From NCBI RefSeq assembly GCF_003121405.1, contig NZ_QBUY01000003.1, positions 62,001 to 126,000 on the forward strand: 64,000 bases of DNA. The letters run 5' to 3'. Every line of letters starts with the position of its first letter. The stretch's first letter is position 1. The DNA comes from Paraburkholderia sp. C35. GTDB lineage: Bacteria; Pseudomonadota; Gammaproteobacteria; Burkholderiales; Burkholderiaceae. Made by a program: the position numbers and the translations under genes. Under the pieces are notes generated by a model. The model was not told where the DNA came from and made no database searches. It saw only the letters and a list, made by a program, of their open reading frames with translations. Of the stretch, positions 42,526-51,811 are shown piece after piece.

Positions 42526-43554
42526 ATGAAAGCACTGGCAAAACTCGAACGCGCACCGGGCCTGACGCTCACGCGTGTGAAGAAACCCGAAGTGGGCCAC
42601 AACGACGTGATGATCCGCATCACGCGCACGGCGATTTGCGGCACCGACATCCATATCTGGAAGTGGGACGACTGGGCGCAAAAAACCATTCCTGTGCCGA
42701 TGCACGTCGGCCATGAATACGTCGGCGAAATCGTCGAAATGGGTCAGGAAGTGCGCGGCTTTGCGATCGGCGATCGCGTGTCGGGCGAAGGACATATCAC
42801 TTGCGGATTCTGTCGTAACTGTCGCGCGGGACGTCGTCATCTGTGCCGCAACACGGTCGGTGTCGGCGTGAATCGCGAAGGTGCATTCGCAGAATATCTC
42901 GTGATTCCCGCCTTCAACGCATTCAAGATTCCGCCCGAAATCTCCGACGATCTCGCCGCGATCTTCGATCCGTTCGGCAACGCGACGCACACCGCGCTGT
43001 CATTCAATCTGGTCGGCGAAGACGTGCTGATCACAGGCGCAGGGCCGATTGGCATCATGGCCGTGGCGATTGCGAAGCACGTGGGTGCTCGCAACGTCGT
43101 GATCACCGACGTCAACGATTACCGTCTCGAACTCGCGCGCAAGATGGGCGCGACGCGTGCGGTGAACGTCTCGCGCGAATCGCTGCGCGACGTGATGAGC
43201 GATCTGCACATGACGGAAGGCTTCGACGTGGGCCTCGAAATGTCGGGCGTGCCGAGCGCATTCACGTCGATGCTCGAAGCGATGAACCACGGTGGCAAGG
43301 TCGCGCTGCTCGGCATTCCGCCGGCGCAAACAGCCATCGACTGGAATCAGGTCATCTTCAAAGGCCTTGAAATCAAGGGTATTTATGGCCGCGAGATGTT
43401 CGAGACCTGGTACAAGATGGTTGCGATGTTGCAAAGCGGACTCGATCTTTCGCCGATTCTCACGCACCGCTTCGCTGTCGACGATTACGAAACAGCCTTC
43501 GCCACGATGCTGTCGGGCGAAAGCGGCAAGGTGATTCTCGACTGGACCGTTTGA
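42526..43554 (+). CDS. tdh: L-threonine 3-dehydrogenase
   Basis: A 342-residue zinc medium-chain dehydrogenase that oxidises threonine to 2-amino-3-ketobutyrate with NAD, the substrate of Kbl. The catalytic zinc ligands are Cys38 (ICGTDIHIW) and His63-Glu64 (VGHEYVGE). The structural zinc lobe has [15 protein letters not shown], and the Rossmann motif is [10 protein letters not shown]. The pair kbl-tdh is a clear operon and gives a route from threonine to glycine and acetyl-CoA. Confidence 0.97.
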   Translation: MKALAKLERAPGLTLTRVKKPEVGHNDVMIRITRTAICGTDIHIWKWDDWAQKTIPVPMHVGHEYVGEIVEMGQEVRGFAIGDRVSGEGHITCGFCRNCRAGRRHLCRNTVGVGVNREGAFAEYLVIPAFNAFKIPPEISDDLAAIFDPFGNATHTALSFNLVGEDVLITGAGPIGIMAVAIAKHVGARNVVITDVNDYRLELARKMGATRAVNVSRESLRDVMSDLHMTEGFDVGLEMSGVPSAFTSMLEAMNHGGKVALLGIPPAQTAIDWNQVIFKGLEIKGIYGREMFETWYKMVAMLQSGLDLSPILTHRFAVDDYETAFATMLSGESGKVILDWTV

Positions 43555-43569
43555 TCGCGCAGTAAAAAC

Positions 43570-44217
43570 TCAACCCGCAGGAGGCCGCGCGGCCTCCGTC
43601 TGAATGATGACGTGAATCTCGTCGCCCACGGCGGGATACCACGTCGTCAGACCAAACTTCGAACGGCTGAACTGGCCAGTCGCTGAAAAGCCGAGCGTAT
43701 CGGCTTTCGTCAGCGGATCGTTGCCGTAGCCGTTGAACGTCACATCGAGCGTCACGGGCTGCGTGACGCCGCGTATCGTCAGATCACCCGTCAGTTTGCC
43801 GCGTGCTTCGCCCGTGCGTTCGAAACGCGTGCTGACAAAGCGGATCTGCGGATTACGCTCCACATCGAGCATGTCCGATCCCTTCACCATCTTGTCCAGC
43901 AACGGCACGTTCGTATCGATGCTCGCCGCGTCGATCGTCACCTCGACCTGACTCGTATCGAGTCCGCCCGCCTTCCAGTCGATCTCACCCGCGACACGGT
44001 CGAAGCGCATCGTGAAGTGCGAGAACTTCAGATGATCGATGTTGAAAACCACGCTCGTGTGATGCGGGTCGAGCTTGTACTGACCGGCCGGCACGCGCGT
44101 TTCCGTCTGCGTGACGGTGTGCGTGACGACCTGCAACGGCGTGCATGCGCCTAGCGCCGTCGCAAGCGCGATTGCGACGGCAGAGACAGATACCGCACGG
44201 CGAAAAACGATGCGCAT
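43570..44217 (-). CDS. YceI-family lipoprotein
   Basis: The 215-residue protein has a lipoprotein signal with lipobox ALGAC (Cys25) and a YceI lipocalin-like domain (about 45-210). Family patterns are YKLDPHHTSVVFNIDHLKFSHFTMRFDRVAGEIDW and MLDVERNPQIRFVSTRFER. YceI proteins bind polyisoprenoid or other amphiphiles in the periplasm. The start at 44217 has AAAGGA at proper distance. It diverges from the tetR-type gene, and a TetR operator-like palindrome lies between them. Confidence 0.9.
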   Translation of the reverse strand: MRIVFRRAVSVSAVAIALATALGACTPLQVVTHTVTQTETRVPAGQYKLDPHHTSVVFNIDHLKFSHFTMRFDRVAGEIDWKAGGLDTSQVEVTIDAASIDTNVPLLDKMVKGSDMLDVERNPQIRFVSTRFERTGEARGKLTGDLTIRGVTQPVTLDVTFNGYGNDPLTKADTLGFSATGQFSRSKFGLTTWYPAVGDEIHVIIQTEAARPPAG

Positions 44218-44321
44218 GACACTCATCCTTTTGAACGATTCCCCCCACACGATAATCCATGCCGCGCCAAAGCAACAGCCAATGCGAAGCGGGCGCACAC
44301 GCAACGAAAACTTGACGAAGG

Positions 44322-44335
44322 AGAATGATCGTTCT
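44322..44335. promoter_or_regulatory. TetR-type operator candidate
   Basis: AGAATGATCGTTCT is a 14-bp near-palindrome ending 11 bp before the tetR-type start. Its place between divergent genes suggests autoregulation and control of the YceI gene. Confidence 0.6.
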
Positions 44336-44346
44336 ACCCTTCGCGC

Positions 44347-44979
44347 ATGGCTACTCTCGACGACATCACGGGCAGCGCACGCGAACGCCTGCTCGACGCA
44401 GCGGAAGCGCTGATTTACGCGGGCGGCATCCACGCTACGGGCGTCGACGCGATCGTCCGTCTGTCCGGCACCGCGCGCAAAAGTTTCTACTCGCATTTCG
44501 AATCGAAAGATGCGCTGGTCGCAGCCGCGCTCGAACGGCGCGACGAACGCTGGATGAACTGGTTTATCGAAGGCACGTTGCGTCGCGGCAAGCAGCCGCG
44601 CTCGCGCCTGCTTGCCATGTTCGACGTATTGCGTGAATGGTTCGTGTCGGACGATTTTCACGGCTGCGCGTTCCTGAACGCCGCAGGCGAGATCGCTTCG
44701 CCTGACGATCCCATTCGCGTCGTCGCGCGCGAGCACAAGGAGCGGCTGCTCGAATTCGTGCGCGCGCAATGCGATGAATACGTTGCATCGACAGGCGGCG
44801 ACAGCCGGCGCGCGGCGCGGCTGTCGCGGCAATGGCTGATTCTGATCGACGGCGCGATTGGCGTCGCGCTGGTCAGCGGCGACGCCGATGCCGCGCTCGA
44901 CGCCCGTGCCGCAGCCGGACATCTGCTTGATTCCACCCGTGCAAACACCCGCTCGCCAACCGCGCGAGCGTCCACCTGA
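44347..44979 (+). CDS. TetR-family transcriptional regulator
   Basis: A 210-residue TetR protein. The N-terminal helix-turn-helix spans about 10-55 with [46 protein letters not shown]. The C-terminal ligand and dimer domain includes a conserved [11 protein letters not shown] stretch seen in one TetR subgroup. It probably represses the divergent YceI lipoprotein gene and its own operon with the NTF2-like gene 22 bp downstream. The ligand is unknown. Confidence 0.92.
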   Translation: MATLDDITGSARERLLDAAEALIYAGGIHATGVDAIVRLSGTARKSFYSHFESKDALVAAALERRDERWMNWFIEGTLRRGKQPRSRLLAMFDVLREWFVSDDFHGCAFLNAAGEIASPDDPIRVVAREHKERLLEFVRAQCDEYVASTGGDSRRAARLSRQWLILIDGAIGVALVSGDADAALDARAAAGHLLDSTRANTRSPTARAST

Positions 44980-45001
44980 CGCAGTTCAACGAGGAACCAT
45001 C

Positions 45002-45478
45002 ATGGCCGAAATCGAAAGACGTCCTCCCGTCCCGCCCTTCACGCGCGAGACGGCCATCCAGAAAGTGCGCGCCGCTGAAGATGCCTGGAACACGCGCGAA
45101 CCCGAGCGCGTGTCGCTTGCTTATACGCCGGACAGCAAATGGCGCAACCGTGCGGATTTCCCGCAGGGACGCGCGGAAATCGTCACGTTCCTGCAGCGCA
45201 AATGGGCAAAGGAACTCGACTACCGACTGATCAAGGAACTGTGGGCTTTCACGGACAATCGTATTGCCGTGCGCTTCGCCTATGAATGGCACGACGATTC
45301 CGGCAACTGGTTCCGTTCGTACGGCAACGAGAACTGGGAGTTCGACGAGAACGGACTGATGGCCTATCGCCACGCCAGCATCAACGACAAGCCGATTCGC
45401 GAAGAAGATCGCCTGTACCGCTGGCCGCTCGGCCGCCGTCCTGACGATCATCCGGGCCTGTCGGATCTCGGCCTGTAA
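45002..45478 (+). CDS. DUF1348 / NTF2-like protein
   Basis: The 158-residue protein matches DUF1348: [38 protein letters not shown] and the later [29 protein letters not shown], ending in a typical [16 protein letters not shown]. The fold is NTF2-like and cytosolic. The function is unknown. The ATG at 45002 follows AACGAGGAACC. It lies 22 bp behind the TetR gene and is likely in the same operon. Confidence 0.92.
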   Translation: MAEIERRPPVPPFTRETAIQKVRAAEDAWNTREPERVSLAYTPDSKWRNRADFPQGRAEIVTFLQRKWAKELDYRLIKELWAFTDNRIAVRFAYEWHDDSGNWFRSYGNENWEFDENGLMAYRHASINDKPIREEDRLYRWPLGRRPDDHPGLSDLGL

Positions 45479-45734
45479 TCCTCGCGCACGAGTCGGACAC
45501 AAGCCGCACACAAGTCGCGCATCACGCGCGCATCTCCACGGTGAACGCACGCGCGGTGCGTTCACCAAGCTGCAATCGTTGCTTCGTTATCGTTGCCGTC
45601 TCAAGGCGCGTTGTCGTTCCGAGCGCACACTCCATCCCGCTGCAGGTTTTGTGGGGTACAGTGCGCGACTGGGGAGCAATTCGACACAAATCGCGACATT
45701 CAGACGCCGGCACGCGACCGGTTGCGGAGAGCAC

Positions 45735-46262
45735 ATGCCGTTTGGAAAGATCAAGAACAAGATTCGTCGAGCATGCGTGGCGGCAGCGGTAGCAGGCATC
45801 GGTTTGACAGGGGCATCGGGCGCGCAGGCGGCCGACTGGTGCGGCGGCGGCATATGGGTCGACGCGATGCTCGGCTCGTATCACATCGATCCCGATCCCG
45901 GCACCCACTTCGAGCAGTTCAATCCCGGACTTGGCGTCGAATGCTGGCTCAACGGGCAATGGGCCGTGACGGCAGGCGGTTTCCGCAATTCTCTGCGCCG
46001 TCCGTCGTACTACGGCGGTGGCGTGTGGGCGCCGGAGTTCGTGCACTGGGGCTTTGTTCGTCTTGCCGTGATGGCGGGGATCATCTCCGGCTACAACTAC
46101 GGCGACTGGGGACTCGGCCGCAACCACACCGTCGGACCGGTTGCCGCGCCGATCGTGATGCTCGACTACAAGCGCGTCGGCGCAAACATCATCCTGATTC
46201 CGCCCATTCCTTCCGATAATCTGCCGTTCACAATAGGCTTTCAGGTGAAGATGAAGTTCTGA
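45735..46262 (+). CDS. predicted outer-membrane beta-barrel protein
   Basis: A 175-residue protein with a signal peptide (about residues 1-32, ending AQA-AD) and alternating aromatic beta strands. Visible ones are FNPGLGVECWLNGQWAVTAGGFRNSLRRPSYYGGG and GPVAAPIVMLDYKRVGANIILIPP. The protein ends in FQVKMKF, an outer-membrane-type terminal Phe strand. The start follows GCGGAGAGCAC. I do not recognise the family with confidence; a PagP-like or small-porin barrel of about eight strands is plausible. It is monocistronic, followed by iteron-like sites. Confidence 0.75.
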   Translation: MPFGKIKNKIRRACVAAAVAGIGLTGASGAQAADWCGGGIWVDAMLGSYHIDPDPGTHFEQFNPGLGVECWLNGQWAVTAGGFRNSLRRPSYYGGGVWAPEFVHWGFVRLAVMAGIISGYNYGDWGLGRNHTVGPVAAPIVMLDYKRVGANIILIPPIPSDNLPFTIGFQVKMKF

Positions 46263-46284
46263 GCGTGCTTCACTTGTCGTCATG

Positions 46285-46301
46285 GGTGAGGCTTTTCGGG
46301 A
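46285..46301 (-). repeat. solitary iteron core
   Basis: GGTGA-GGCTTTT-CGGGA, a perfect core, lies 23 bp after the barrel gene and over 9 kb from the main array. Confidence 0.88.
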
Positions 46302-46430
46302 GCATGGCGCCTGGTGAGGCATCGACACAATTCGTGCATCACCTCAAGCCTGAAACGCCTGCGATAAAGCCTGGAAAAGGGCTTGGGAACGAGCCGCGAG
46401 TCTTGTCGGACACGACGCAAAAGCATCAAA

Positions 46431-46447
46431 GGTGAGGGTTTGCGGGA
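46431..46447 (-). repeat. solitary iteron core
   Basis: GGTGA-GGGTTTG-CGGGA, preceded by AAA, so matching the full 20-mer in reverse. It lies in the region upstream of the LysR gene. Confidence 0.9.
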
Positions 46448-46470
46448 CTCAGAATGCGCATCCAGCGTGC

Positions 46471-46487
46471 TCCCGAAACCTCTCACC
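46471..46487 (+). repeat. solitary iteron core, forward orientation
   Basis: TCCCG-AAACCTC-TCACC, a perfect core facing the one at 46431. The two cores form an inverted pair with 40 bp between starts, 110-125 bp before the LysR start. Confidence 0.9.
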
Positions 46488-46596
46488 ATTGCGATACAAA
46501 CGTGCAAAGCCAGCGAGCGACGCATTCACCGCAAGCCCGCTCGCGCCGTTCATAATCGCAGGCAATGCGACCTCTGCAAGGCGGCTGAAGGCGTCT

Positions 46597-47466
46597 ATGA
46601 ACGATTCGAAACTGGACTGGAGCGACGTGCGCATCTTCCTCGCGGTCGCTCGCTGCGGCACGCTGGGCGCGGCCGCGCGCGAACTCGGGCAGACGCAGCC
46701 GACCATGGGTCGGCGTCTGCGAGCGCTCGAAGAGGTGATTGGTCATACGCTCTTTCAACGTACCTCCGAAGGCTTTGTTCTCACCGACGAAGGCCATGCC
46801 GTGCTGACTTACGCCGAGCGCATGGAAGAGGAAGCGCACGGATTCATGCGGTCGCTCGCGGGCAACGAACAGCAACTAACGGGTGGTTTGCGCGTTTCGT
46901 CATCGGACTGGTACGGCATTCACGTGCTGACGCCCGTGTTTGCCGGGTTTCTTGCACGGCATCCGCAGATGTCGATCGAACTGATCACCGACACGCGCCG
47001 CTACAATCTCGCGCGCCGCGAAGCCGACCTGGTTTTTCGCATCACCCCGTTCGACGAACCCGACGTCGTGCAGCGCAAGCTGATGCATATGGATTACGCG
47101 CTCTATGGGCGCATCGATCTTGTTGCGCCCGTGCGCGGTGATGGCGCGGGCCAGTCGCTGATCACCATGGATAGCGCGTTCGGCGAACTGCCCGACGTCG
47201 CGTGGATCCGCCAGATGCTGCCAAACGCGCACGTCGCTTACGCCAGCAACAACCGCGGCGTGCAGGCGCGCATGTGCGCCGAAGGCGGCGGCTTCGCGGT
47301 GCTGCCGTGCCCACTCGGCGATAACACGCCGAACCTGCGGCGCATCGATCTGGGCGAAGCGCCGCCGGGCCGCGATGTTTGGCTTGGCTATCATCGCGAC
47401 CTCAAACGCCTCGCGCGTTTGCGGGCCTTGCTCGACGTCGTGATCGAAAAACTCTTGAACGTGTGA
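46597..47466 (+). CDS. LysR-family transcriptional regulator
   Basis: A 289-residue LysR protein. The N-terminal winged helix (about 5-65) reads LDWSDVRIFLAVARCGTLGAAARELGQTQPTMGRRLRALEEVIG. A ligand-binding domain with two alpha/beta lobes follows. The ATG at 46597 is chosen as the conserved start; the frame is open further up through iteron sites. It is convergent with the quinone oxidoreductase gene, so its target is not clear from layout. The promoter region contains three iteron cores. Confidence 0.9.
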   Translation: MNDSKLDWSDVRIFLAVARCGTLGAAARELGQTQPTMGRRLRALEEVIGHTLFQRTSEGFVLTDEGHAVLTYAERMEEEAHGFMRSLAGNEQQLTGGLRVSSSDWYGIHVLTPVFAGFLARHPQMSIELITDTRRYNLARREADLVFRITPFDEPDVVQRKLMHMDYALYGRIDLVAPVRGDGAGQSLITMDSAFGELPDVAWIRQMLPNAHVAYASNNRGVQARMCAEGGGFAVLPCPLGDNTPNLRRIDLGEAPPGRDVWLGYHRDLKRLARLRALLDVVIEKLLNV

Positions 47467-47481
47467 GCCGAGCCGGCGCGT

Positions 47482-48468
47482 TCAATCGATCTCGACGACG
47501 ATCTTGCCGCGAGCGGTGCGCTCCGTGATCGCATCGTACGCACGTTCTGCCGAGGCCAGATCCCAGCGGCGCGCATCGAGATGCGGCACGAGTTTGCCTT
47601 GCTCGGCGAGCCGTGTTGCCTCGACGAGCATCTCGCCGTGGTGCGCGCGGTGCTTGCCGGTGAGCAGAGGATGCAGCGTGAACACACCGGAATACGTGGC
47701 TTCGCGGAACGACAGCGGCGCGAGCGCATGAGTGCCCCAGCCGAGCGCGCTCACGACATGCCCGAAGTGTTTGACCGCCGCGAACGACGCGTCGAGCGTC
47801 GCACCGCCGACGGTATCGACGACGAGATCGAAGCCTTCGCCTGCCGTCATGTCGTAGACGTATTGCTCGACTGTGCGCGTCGCGTAATCGATCGGCGTGG
47901 CGCCGAAGCGTGCGACCACCTCGTGATCGCGCGCGCTCGCTGTTGCGTAAACGTTCGCGCCGAGCGCGCGCGCCAGCTGCACGGACACATGTCCTACACC
48001 ACCCGCACCGCCTTGCACCAGCACGGTTTGACCAGCCTGTAGCCGCGCACGGTCGACGATGCCCGCATACGACGTGATGAACGCGAGCGGCAGCGCGGCG
48101 GCTTCGCGCATCGACAGACTGGACGGCTTGTGTGCGAGCAATTGCGCATCGACAGCAGCGTATTGCGCAAGCGAGCCCTGAATGCCGCCGACGCCACCCG
48201 TCATCCCGTAGACCTCGTCGCCGACCTTGAAGCGCGTCACGTCCGCACCGAGCCCGACGACCACGCCCGCGAGATCGATGCCCAGCACCAGCGGCAACGG
48301 ATGACGCGCATGCGCGGCGGCACCTGCGCGAATCTTCGTGTCGAGCGGATTGAGGCCGCTTGCGTGAATCCGCACGAGCACTTCGCCGCGCGCCGGTTCG
48401 GGGATGGGCAATGTCGTGGGTACGAGAGGGCCTTTGTACTGGCTGAGAACGAGGGCTTGCATGGACAT
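47482..48468 (-). CDS. zinc-independent quinone oxidoreductase (MDR family)
   Basis: The 328-residue product is a medium-chain reductase of the quinone oxidoreductase type. It has the NADPH-binding VLVQGGAGGVGHVSVQLARALGA and lacks the zinc-ligand cysteines of true alcohol dehydrogenases. The opening SGLNPLDTKIRAG is the usual MDR substrate-site segment. It should reduce quinones or enones with NADPH. The ATG at 48468 (MSMQAL) follows CCGGAGCACATC. The upstream gap holds iteron cores. Confidence 0.9.
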   Translation of the reverse strand: MSMQALVLSQYKGPLVPTTLPIPEPARGEVLVRIHASGLNPLDTKIRAGAAAHARHPLPLVLGIDLAGVVVGLGADVTRFKVGDEVYGMTGGVGGIQGSLAQYAAVDAQLLAHKPSSLSMREAAALPLAFITSYAGIVDRARLQAGQTVLVQGGAGGVGHVSVQLARALGANVYATASARDHEVVARFGATPIDYATRTVEQYVYDMTAGEGFDLVVDTVGGATLDASFAAVKHFGHVVSALGWGTHALAPLSFREATYSGVFTLHPLLTGKHRAHHGEMLVEATRLAEQGKLVPHLDARRWDLASAERAYDAITERTARGKIVVEID

Positions 48469-48657
48469 GATGTGCTCCGGCGAAAGTGGGATGCGATGGA
48501 CTGAAGACATGATGAGCGAATGCAGAACCCTGGTAAATCAACGATTTAGCATGAGGTCCAAACAGAAATGCATGGCATCGACCGCGCTCCGAATGAAGCC
48601 GTGGGTTACCTGGGTATGCGAACCGAAGCCTGCGGCGAACAGGTCGCGCCGCGTAAA

Positions 48658-48674
48658 GGTGAGACGATTCGGGA
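48658..48674 (-). repeat. solitary iteron core
   Basis: GGTGA-GACGATT-CGGGA, preceded by AAA. It lies in the 392-bp intergenic region 48469-48860, which otherwise has no gene. Confidence 0.88.
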
Positions 48675-48727
48675 GTGAGCGAAAAGCCTGCGGAACGCGC
48701 ACCGAAGCCTCGCGCAAACCCTTGATG

Positions 48728-48744
48728 CATAAGGGTTTGCGGGA
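48728..48744 (-). repeat. degenerate iteron
   Basis: CATAA-GGGTTTG-CGGGA keeps the N7 and CGGGA of the neighbouring copies but has lost GGTGA. Confidence 0.55.
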
Positions 48745-48782
48745 GACATCAAAGATGCTTTGCGAGGCGTGCGACCGGCAAT

Positions 48783-48799
48783 GGTGAGGGTTTGCGGGA
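48783..48799 (-). repeat. solitary iteron core
   Basis: GGTGA-GGGTTTG-CGGGA, identical over 17 bp to the copy at 46431. A lone right half (GCTCACCTTT) follows at 48833-48842. Confidence 0.88.
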
Positions 48800-48860
48800 C
48801 CCTGGAAAAGTGACCGCGATGCACGCGATCAGGCTCACCTTTAGCGCGTGCGCGCCAGGT

Positions 48861-50612
48861 TCAGACAAGACCGCTGATGGTTCTGCCGTCGCGATGCGAG
48901 AGCACATCGGCGAGCCGCTCCAGCGAGACGGGTTTGGTCAGGTGATAGTCGAAGCCCGCTGCGAGCGCGCGCGACTTGTCCGATTCGGATGAATAACCGG
49001 TGAGCGCAATCAGGAACATGTGCGCGATCGTCTCGTTTGCGCGGATCGCGCGGGCCACTTCGAAGCCATCCATCTCCGGCATGCCAATGTCGATGATGCC
49101 CACTTCAGGCAATGCTTTCGCCGCGACCTGCAGCGCATCCCGGCCGCTGCGCGCGACGATCACCTGGTGGCCTTCGAGTTCGAGCAGCAGATGCAGCGCA
49201 TCGAGCGCGTCGGCGTTGTCGTCCACCAGCAGGATGCGGCTCGGCGCGGCGCTCGCTGCGGACTTTGCCTCGCGCGCCAGATGCGGCTCGCGATCGAGTA
49301 TCGGCAGGCGCAGCGTGACGCGTGCGCCCTGACCGACGCCCTGGCTCTCGAGTGAGATCGTGCCGTCATGCAGTTCGATGAGCCGTTTGGCAACTGCGAG
49401 TCCGATACCGAGCCCACCTTCCGAACGGCGCATGCTCGAAGGCGACTGCGCGAACAGCTCGAAGACATGTTCAAGGGCGTCGCGGCTCATACCCACACCG
49501 TTGTCCTCGATAACGATCGACACCATGCTGTCCGCGTCGACTTCTACAGCAAGACGCAACGTGCCGCCCGCCGGCGTGTACTTCGCCGCGTTCGACAGCA
49601 GATTGCCGACCACCTGGCTCAGGCGGACATGATCGGCGCGCACATGAAGCGGCTGGTCCAGCCCTTCGATCACGAGCCGATGCTTGCGTGCGTCGATGTG
49701 ATGCTTGAGCGCTGTGATCGCGTCGTAGACGATTTCATTCAGTGACGTGCGGCTGTACCGGATCGCGAGCTTGCCATGCCGCAGCCGCGCGGCGTCGAGC
49801 AGATCGTCGACGAGTGTGCGCAACTGGCGCATCTGCCGCTGCGCGATCGCGAGGACATCGGTGGCTTGCTCCTCGCCTGCACATAGCAGCTTGAGCGCGG
49901 CGATGGAGCTGTCGATGGGCGCCATCGGATTGCGCAACTCGTGGCCCAGCATCGCGATGAATTCATCGCGCCGGTGCGCAGCGTCTTCGAGTGCGCGCTG
50001 CGCCTGCTCAGCCACGGCGGTTTCGGCTTCGGCTGCCTGTTGCGCGTCGAGCAGCGTGAGCGCCGCGCCTGCAAGCACGGCGAGATTGCCGAGCAGGCGC
50101 ACATCTTCGCTATCGAAACGATGGTTATCGTGCGAGGCGACCCAGATCGCGCCGAGCTGCTTCGATTCGGAGCCGCGAATGGGGATCGGCGTGACGATGC
50201 CTTCTGTCATCGACGCGCCCGCATCGCGCAAGCTCTTGAAAAAGGTATGCGGCTCGACGAACAGTTGCGGTGCGCCGAGTTCCAGCGTCATGCCGCACGG
50301 ACATTCGGCCCACGCGGTTGTCTTGCCCTCGAACGCAGCGCACGCACCCGCGACCGCGCGCCAGCGAAAGACTGGCTCGCCTTCGGGTGTGGTCTCCAGA
50401 AGGCTGATGCCTGCGCTGCCTGCGCCACATGCGCCAAGCGCTGCATTGGCGATGGCTTGCAGCAAGGTGTCGCGGCGTCCCGTTTGCGCGCCGGCGACGG
50501 TGACGAGCGTGCGGACTTCGGCGGCGTGATCAGGCTTGCGCGCCGGACGATCCTTCAGATCGTCCGTACGCAGTACACCCGCCTTCCGGGCGCTTTCGAT
50601 GCCGTCGCTCAT
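48861..50612 (-). CDS. GAF-containing hybrid histidine kinase
   Basis: The 583-residue protein has no membrane segments. A GAF domain (about 45-195) precedes a HisKA domain with the H box MLGHELRNPMAPI and an HATPase domain with NLLSNAAKYTP and the glycine boxes IEDNGVGM and GGLGIGLAVAKRL. A C-terminal receiver domain follows, with LLVDDNADALD and phospho-Asp in GIIDIGMPEMDG. The signal is probably a cytosolic small ligand or redox state bound by GAF. The start at 50612 is taken because the longer frame to 50867 has no domain content. No partner gene is adjacent. Confidence 0.9.
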   Translation of the reverse strand: MSDGIESARKAGVLRTDDLKDRPARKPDHAAEVRTLVTVAGAQTGRRDTLLQAIANAALGACGAGSAGISLLETTPEGEPVFRWRAVAGACAAFEGKTTAWAECPCGMTLELGAPQLFVEPHTFFKSLRDAGASMTEGIVTPIPIRGSESKQLGAIWVASHDNHRFDSEDVRLLGNLAVLAGAALTLLDAQQAAEAETAVAEQAQRALEDAAHRRDEFIAMLGHELRNPMAPIDSSIAALKLLCAGEEQATDVLAIAQRQMRQLRTLVDDLLDAARLRHGKLAIRYSRTSLNEIVYDAITALKHHIDARKHRLVIEGLDQPLHVRADHVRLSQVVGNLLSNAAKYTPAGGTLRLAVEVDADSMVSIVIEDNGVGMSRDALEHVFELFAQSPSSMRRSEGGLGIGLAVAKRLIELHDGTISLESQGVGQGARVTLRLPILDREPHLAREAKSAASAAPSRILLVDDNADALDALHLLLELEGHQVIVARSGRDALQVAAKALPEVGIIDIGMPEMDGFEVARAIRANETIAHMFLIALTGYSSESDKSRALAAGFDYHLTKPVSLERLADVLSHRDGRTISGLV

Positions 50613-50781
50613 GGTGCTCGATGAAGTTGGATTTGCAACGTGCTGTCGTTCTGGCAAACGCAGACACGCAGTTATCCGACAAGTATAGGCTTGTGCCTGC
50701 AGCGACGCTCCCGATTTGTGGGGATCGGGTAGGTATGTTCCCTGCGTGTCGGTCATGCACAGCTTGATAAAGGGGCAAGCA

Positions 50782-51183
50782 ATGAACCAGCAGATAACGT
50801 ACGAAGGTGGATGCGCGTGTGGTGCCGTGCGGTTTCGCGCGAGCGGCTCGCCGATTCGCGTCGGCATGTGTCACTGCATGACATGTCGACGGGTGCACGG
50901 GTCGGCCTTCGGGTCGTACGCGATCTTCGAGCGCGGCGCCGTCACGATGGCGGGCAACACACGCGAGTGGCAAAGCTCGGAGCAGGGACGGCGGCACTTC
51001 TGTCCGCTGTGTGGATCGGTGGCGTACATGATGTACGCCGACCGCGACGAGATCGCGATACCGCTCGGTGCGTTCGACGAGACGGCGCTGTTCGAGCCAG
51101 CGTACGAACTCTGGTGCAAGCACAAGGAATCGTGGCTGCCGCAGGGCGTGCGACCAGAGTACGACGAAGAGCGCACCCATTAG
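50782..51183 (+). CDS. GFA/CENP-V-domain zinc protein
   Basis: A 133-residue protein of the glutathione-dependent formaldehyde-activating (GFA) fold. The zinc-binding cysteines are Cys11 and Cys13 (GGCACGAV), Cys30, Cys32 and Cys35 (GMCHCMTCRR), and Cys74 and Cys77 (FCPLCGS). The family includes enzymes that speed S-hydroxymethylglutathione formation and many of unknown role. The start follows AAAGGGGCAAGCA. It is divergent from the kinase gene. Confidence 0.93.
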   Translation: MNQQITYEGGCACGAVRFRASGSPIRVGMCHCMTCRRVHGSAFGSYAIFERGAVTMAGNTREWQSSEQGRRHFCPLCGSVAYMMYADRDEIAIPLGAFDETALFEPAYELWCKHKESWLPQGVRPEYDEERTH

Positions 51184-51257
51184 ATTGCGGTGCAGACAGA
51201 CATGGTGCGAGACATCATGCGCGGATACATCTTGCCGCGCAGCCGCAAGGGGAACCG

Positions 51258-51410
51258 CTACTGGTGATGCTTCTTCGGTATCTTCGCGCCTGACTTGCGA
51301 GCCTGATTCAGAGCAATCGCGACAGACTGCTTCTGCGATTTGCCCGCCTTCTTTTCGGTCTTGATGTTGTGACCGATGGTTTCCTTCGATGTGCCGCGTT
51401 TCAGTGGCAT
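51258..51410 (-). CDS. small basic DUF6496-like protein
   Basis: A 50-residue lysine-rich protein starting at the ATG at 51410 after GGAGAGCGTC. It reads as MPLKRGTSKETIG, a Lys/Gln-rich helix with SQKQSVAIALNQARKSG, and ends KIPKKHHQ. Short proteins of this pattern are widespread in proteobacteria and have no assigned function; nucleic-acid binding is possible from the charge. The in-frame extension to 51464 has no ribosome site. Confidence 0.8.
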   Translation of the reverse strand: MPLKRGTSKETIGHNIKTEKKAGKSQKQSVAIALNQARKSGAKIPKKHHQ

Positions 51411-51811
51411 GACGCTCTCCTTGTCTGTGAACAGGCCATTCGCCTCCGTAATCTCTTCGAGCACGCGTCGTTCCTGCGCCCGCCAGCCGTTGCGAAATCG
51501 GCCGTGCGCGCGGCTTGCAGCACGTTCATGAAGCGCTCGCCGAAAAAGCGGTACGTCGCTTGCTGAACGATTCTCAGAACGTCAGAACGCTGAAAGCGGA
51601 CGCCGGTCGTGAATACCGTTTTGATTGCAGGTGATGCGTCGGCGGCAAATTTTGCCGTGCGGGCAAGCCGACGCACCACCAGGTCCGACACGCTCCGCAA
51701 CTTCGCCCGCATTCGCTCGCAACGCACACTCAGCCCGCGAGCAAATGCGGTAACCCAACCGGTTTGCCGGCAAAAGCGCGAGTCCGGCATCCACAGCAAG
51801 GGAGCTGCAAC
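51411..51811. other. intergenic region without recognised gene
   Basis: About 400 bases between the small basic protein and the next gene. A minus-strand frame crosses it but has no domain features and overlaps the promoter of the small gene. I see no repeat or terminator. Confidence 0.45.

Noticed and set aside
51401..51799. Minus-strand frame of 132 codons upstream of the small basic protein
   Set aside because: No ribosome site or domain; it overlaps the promoter of the small gene.
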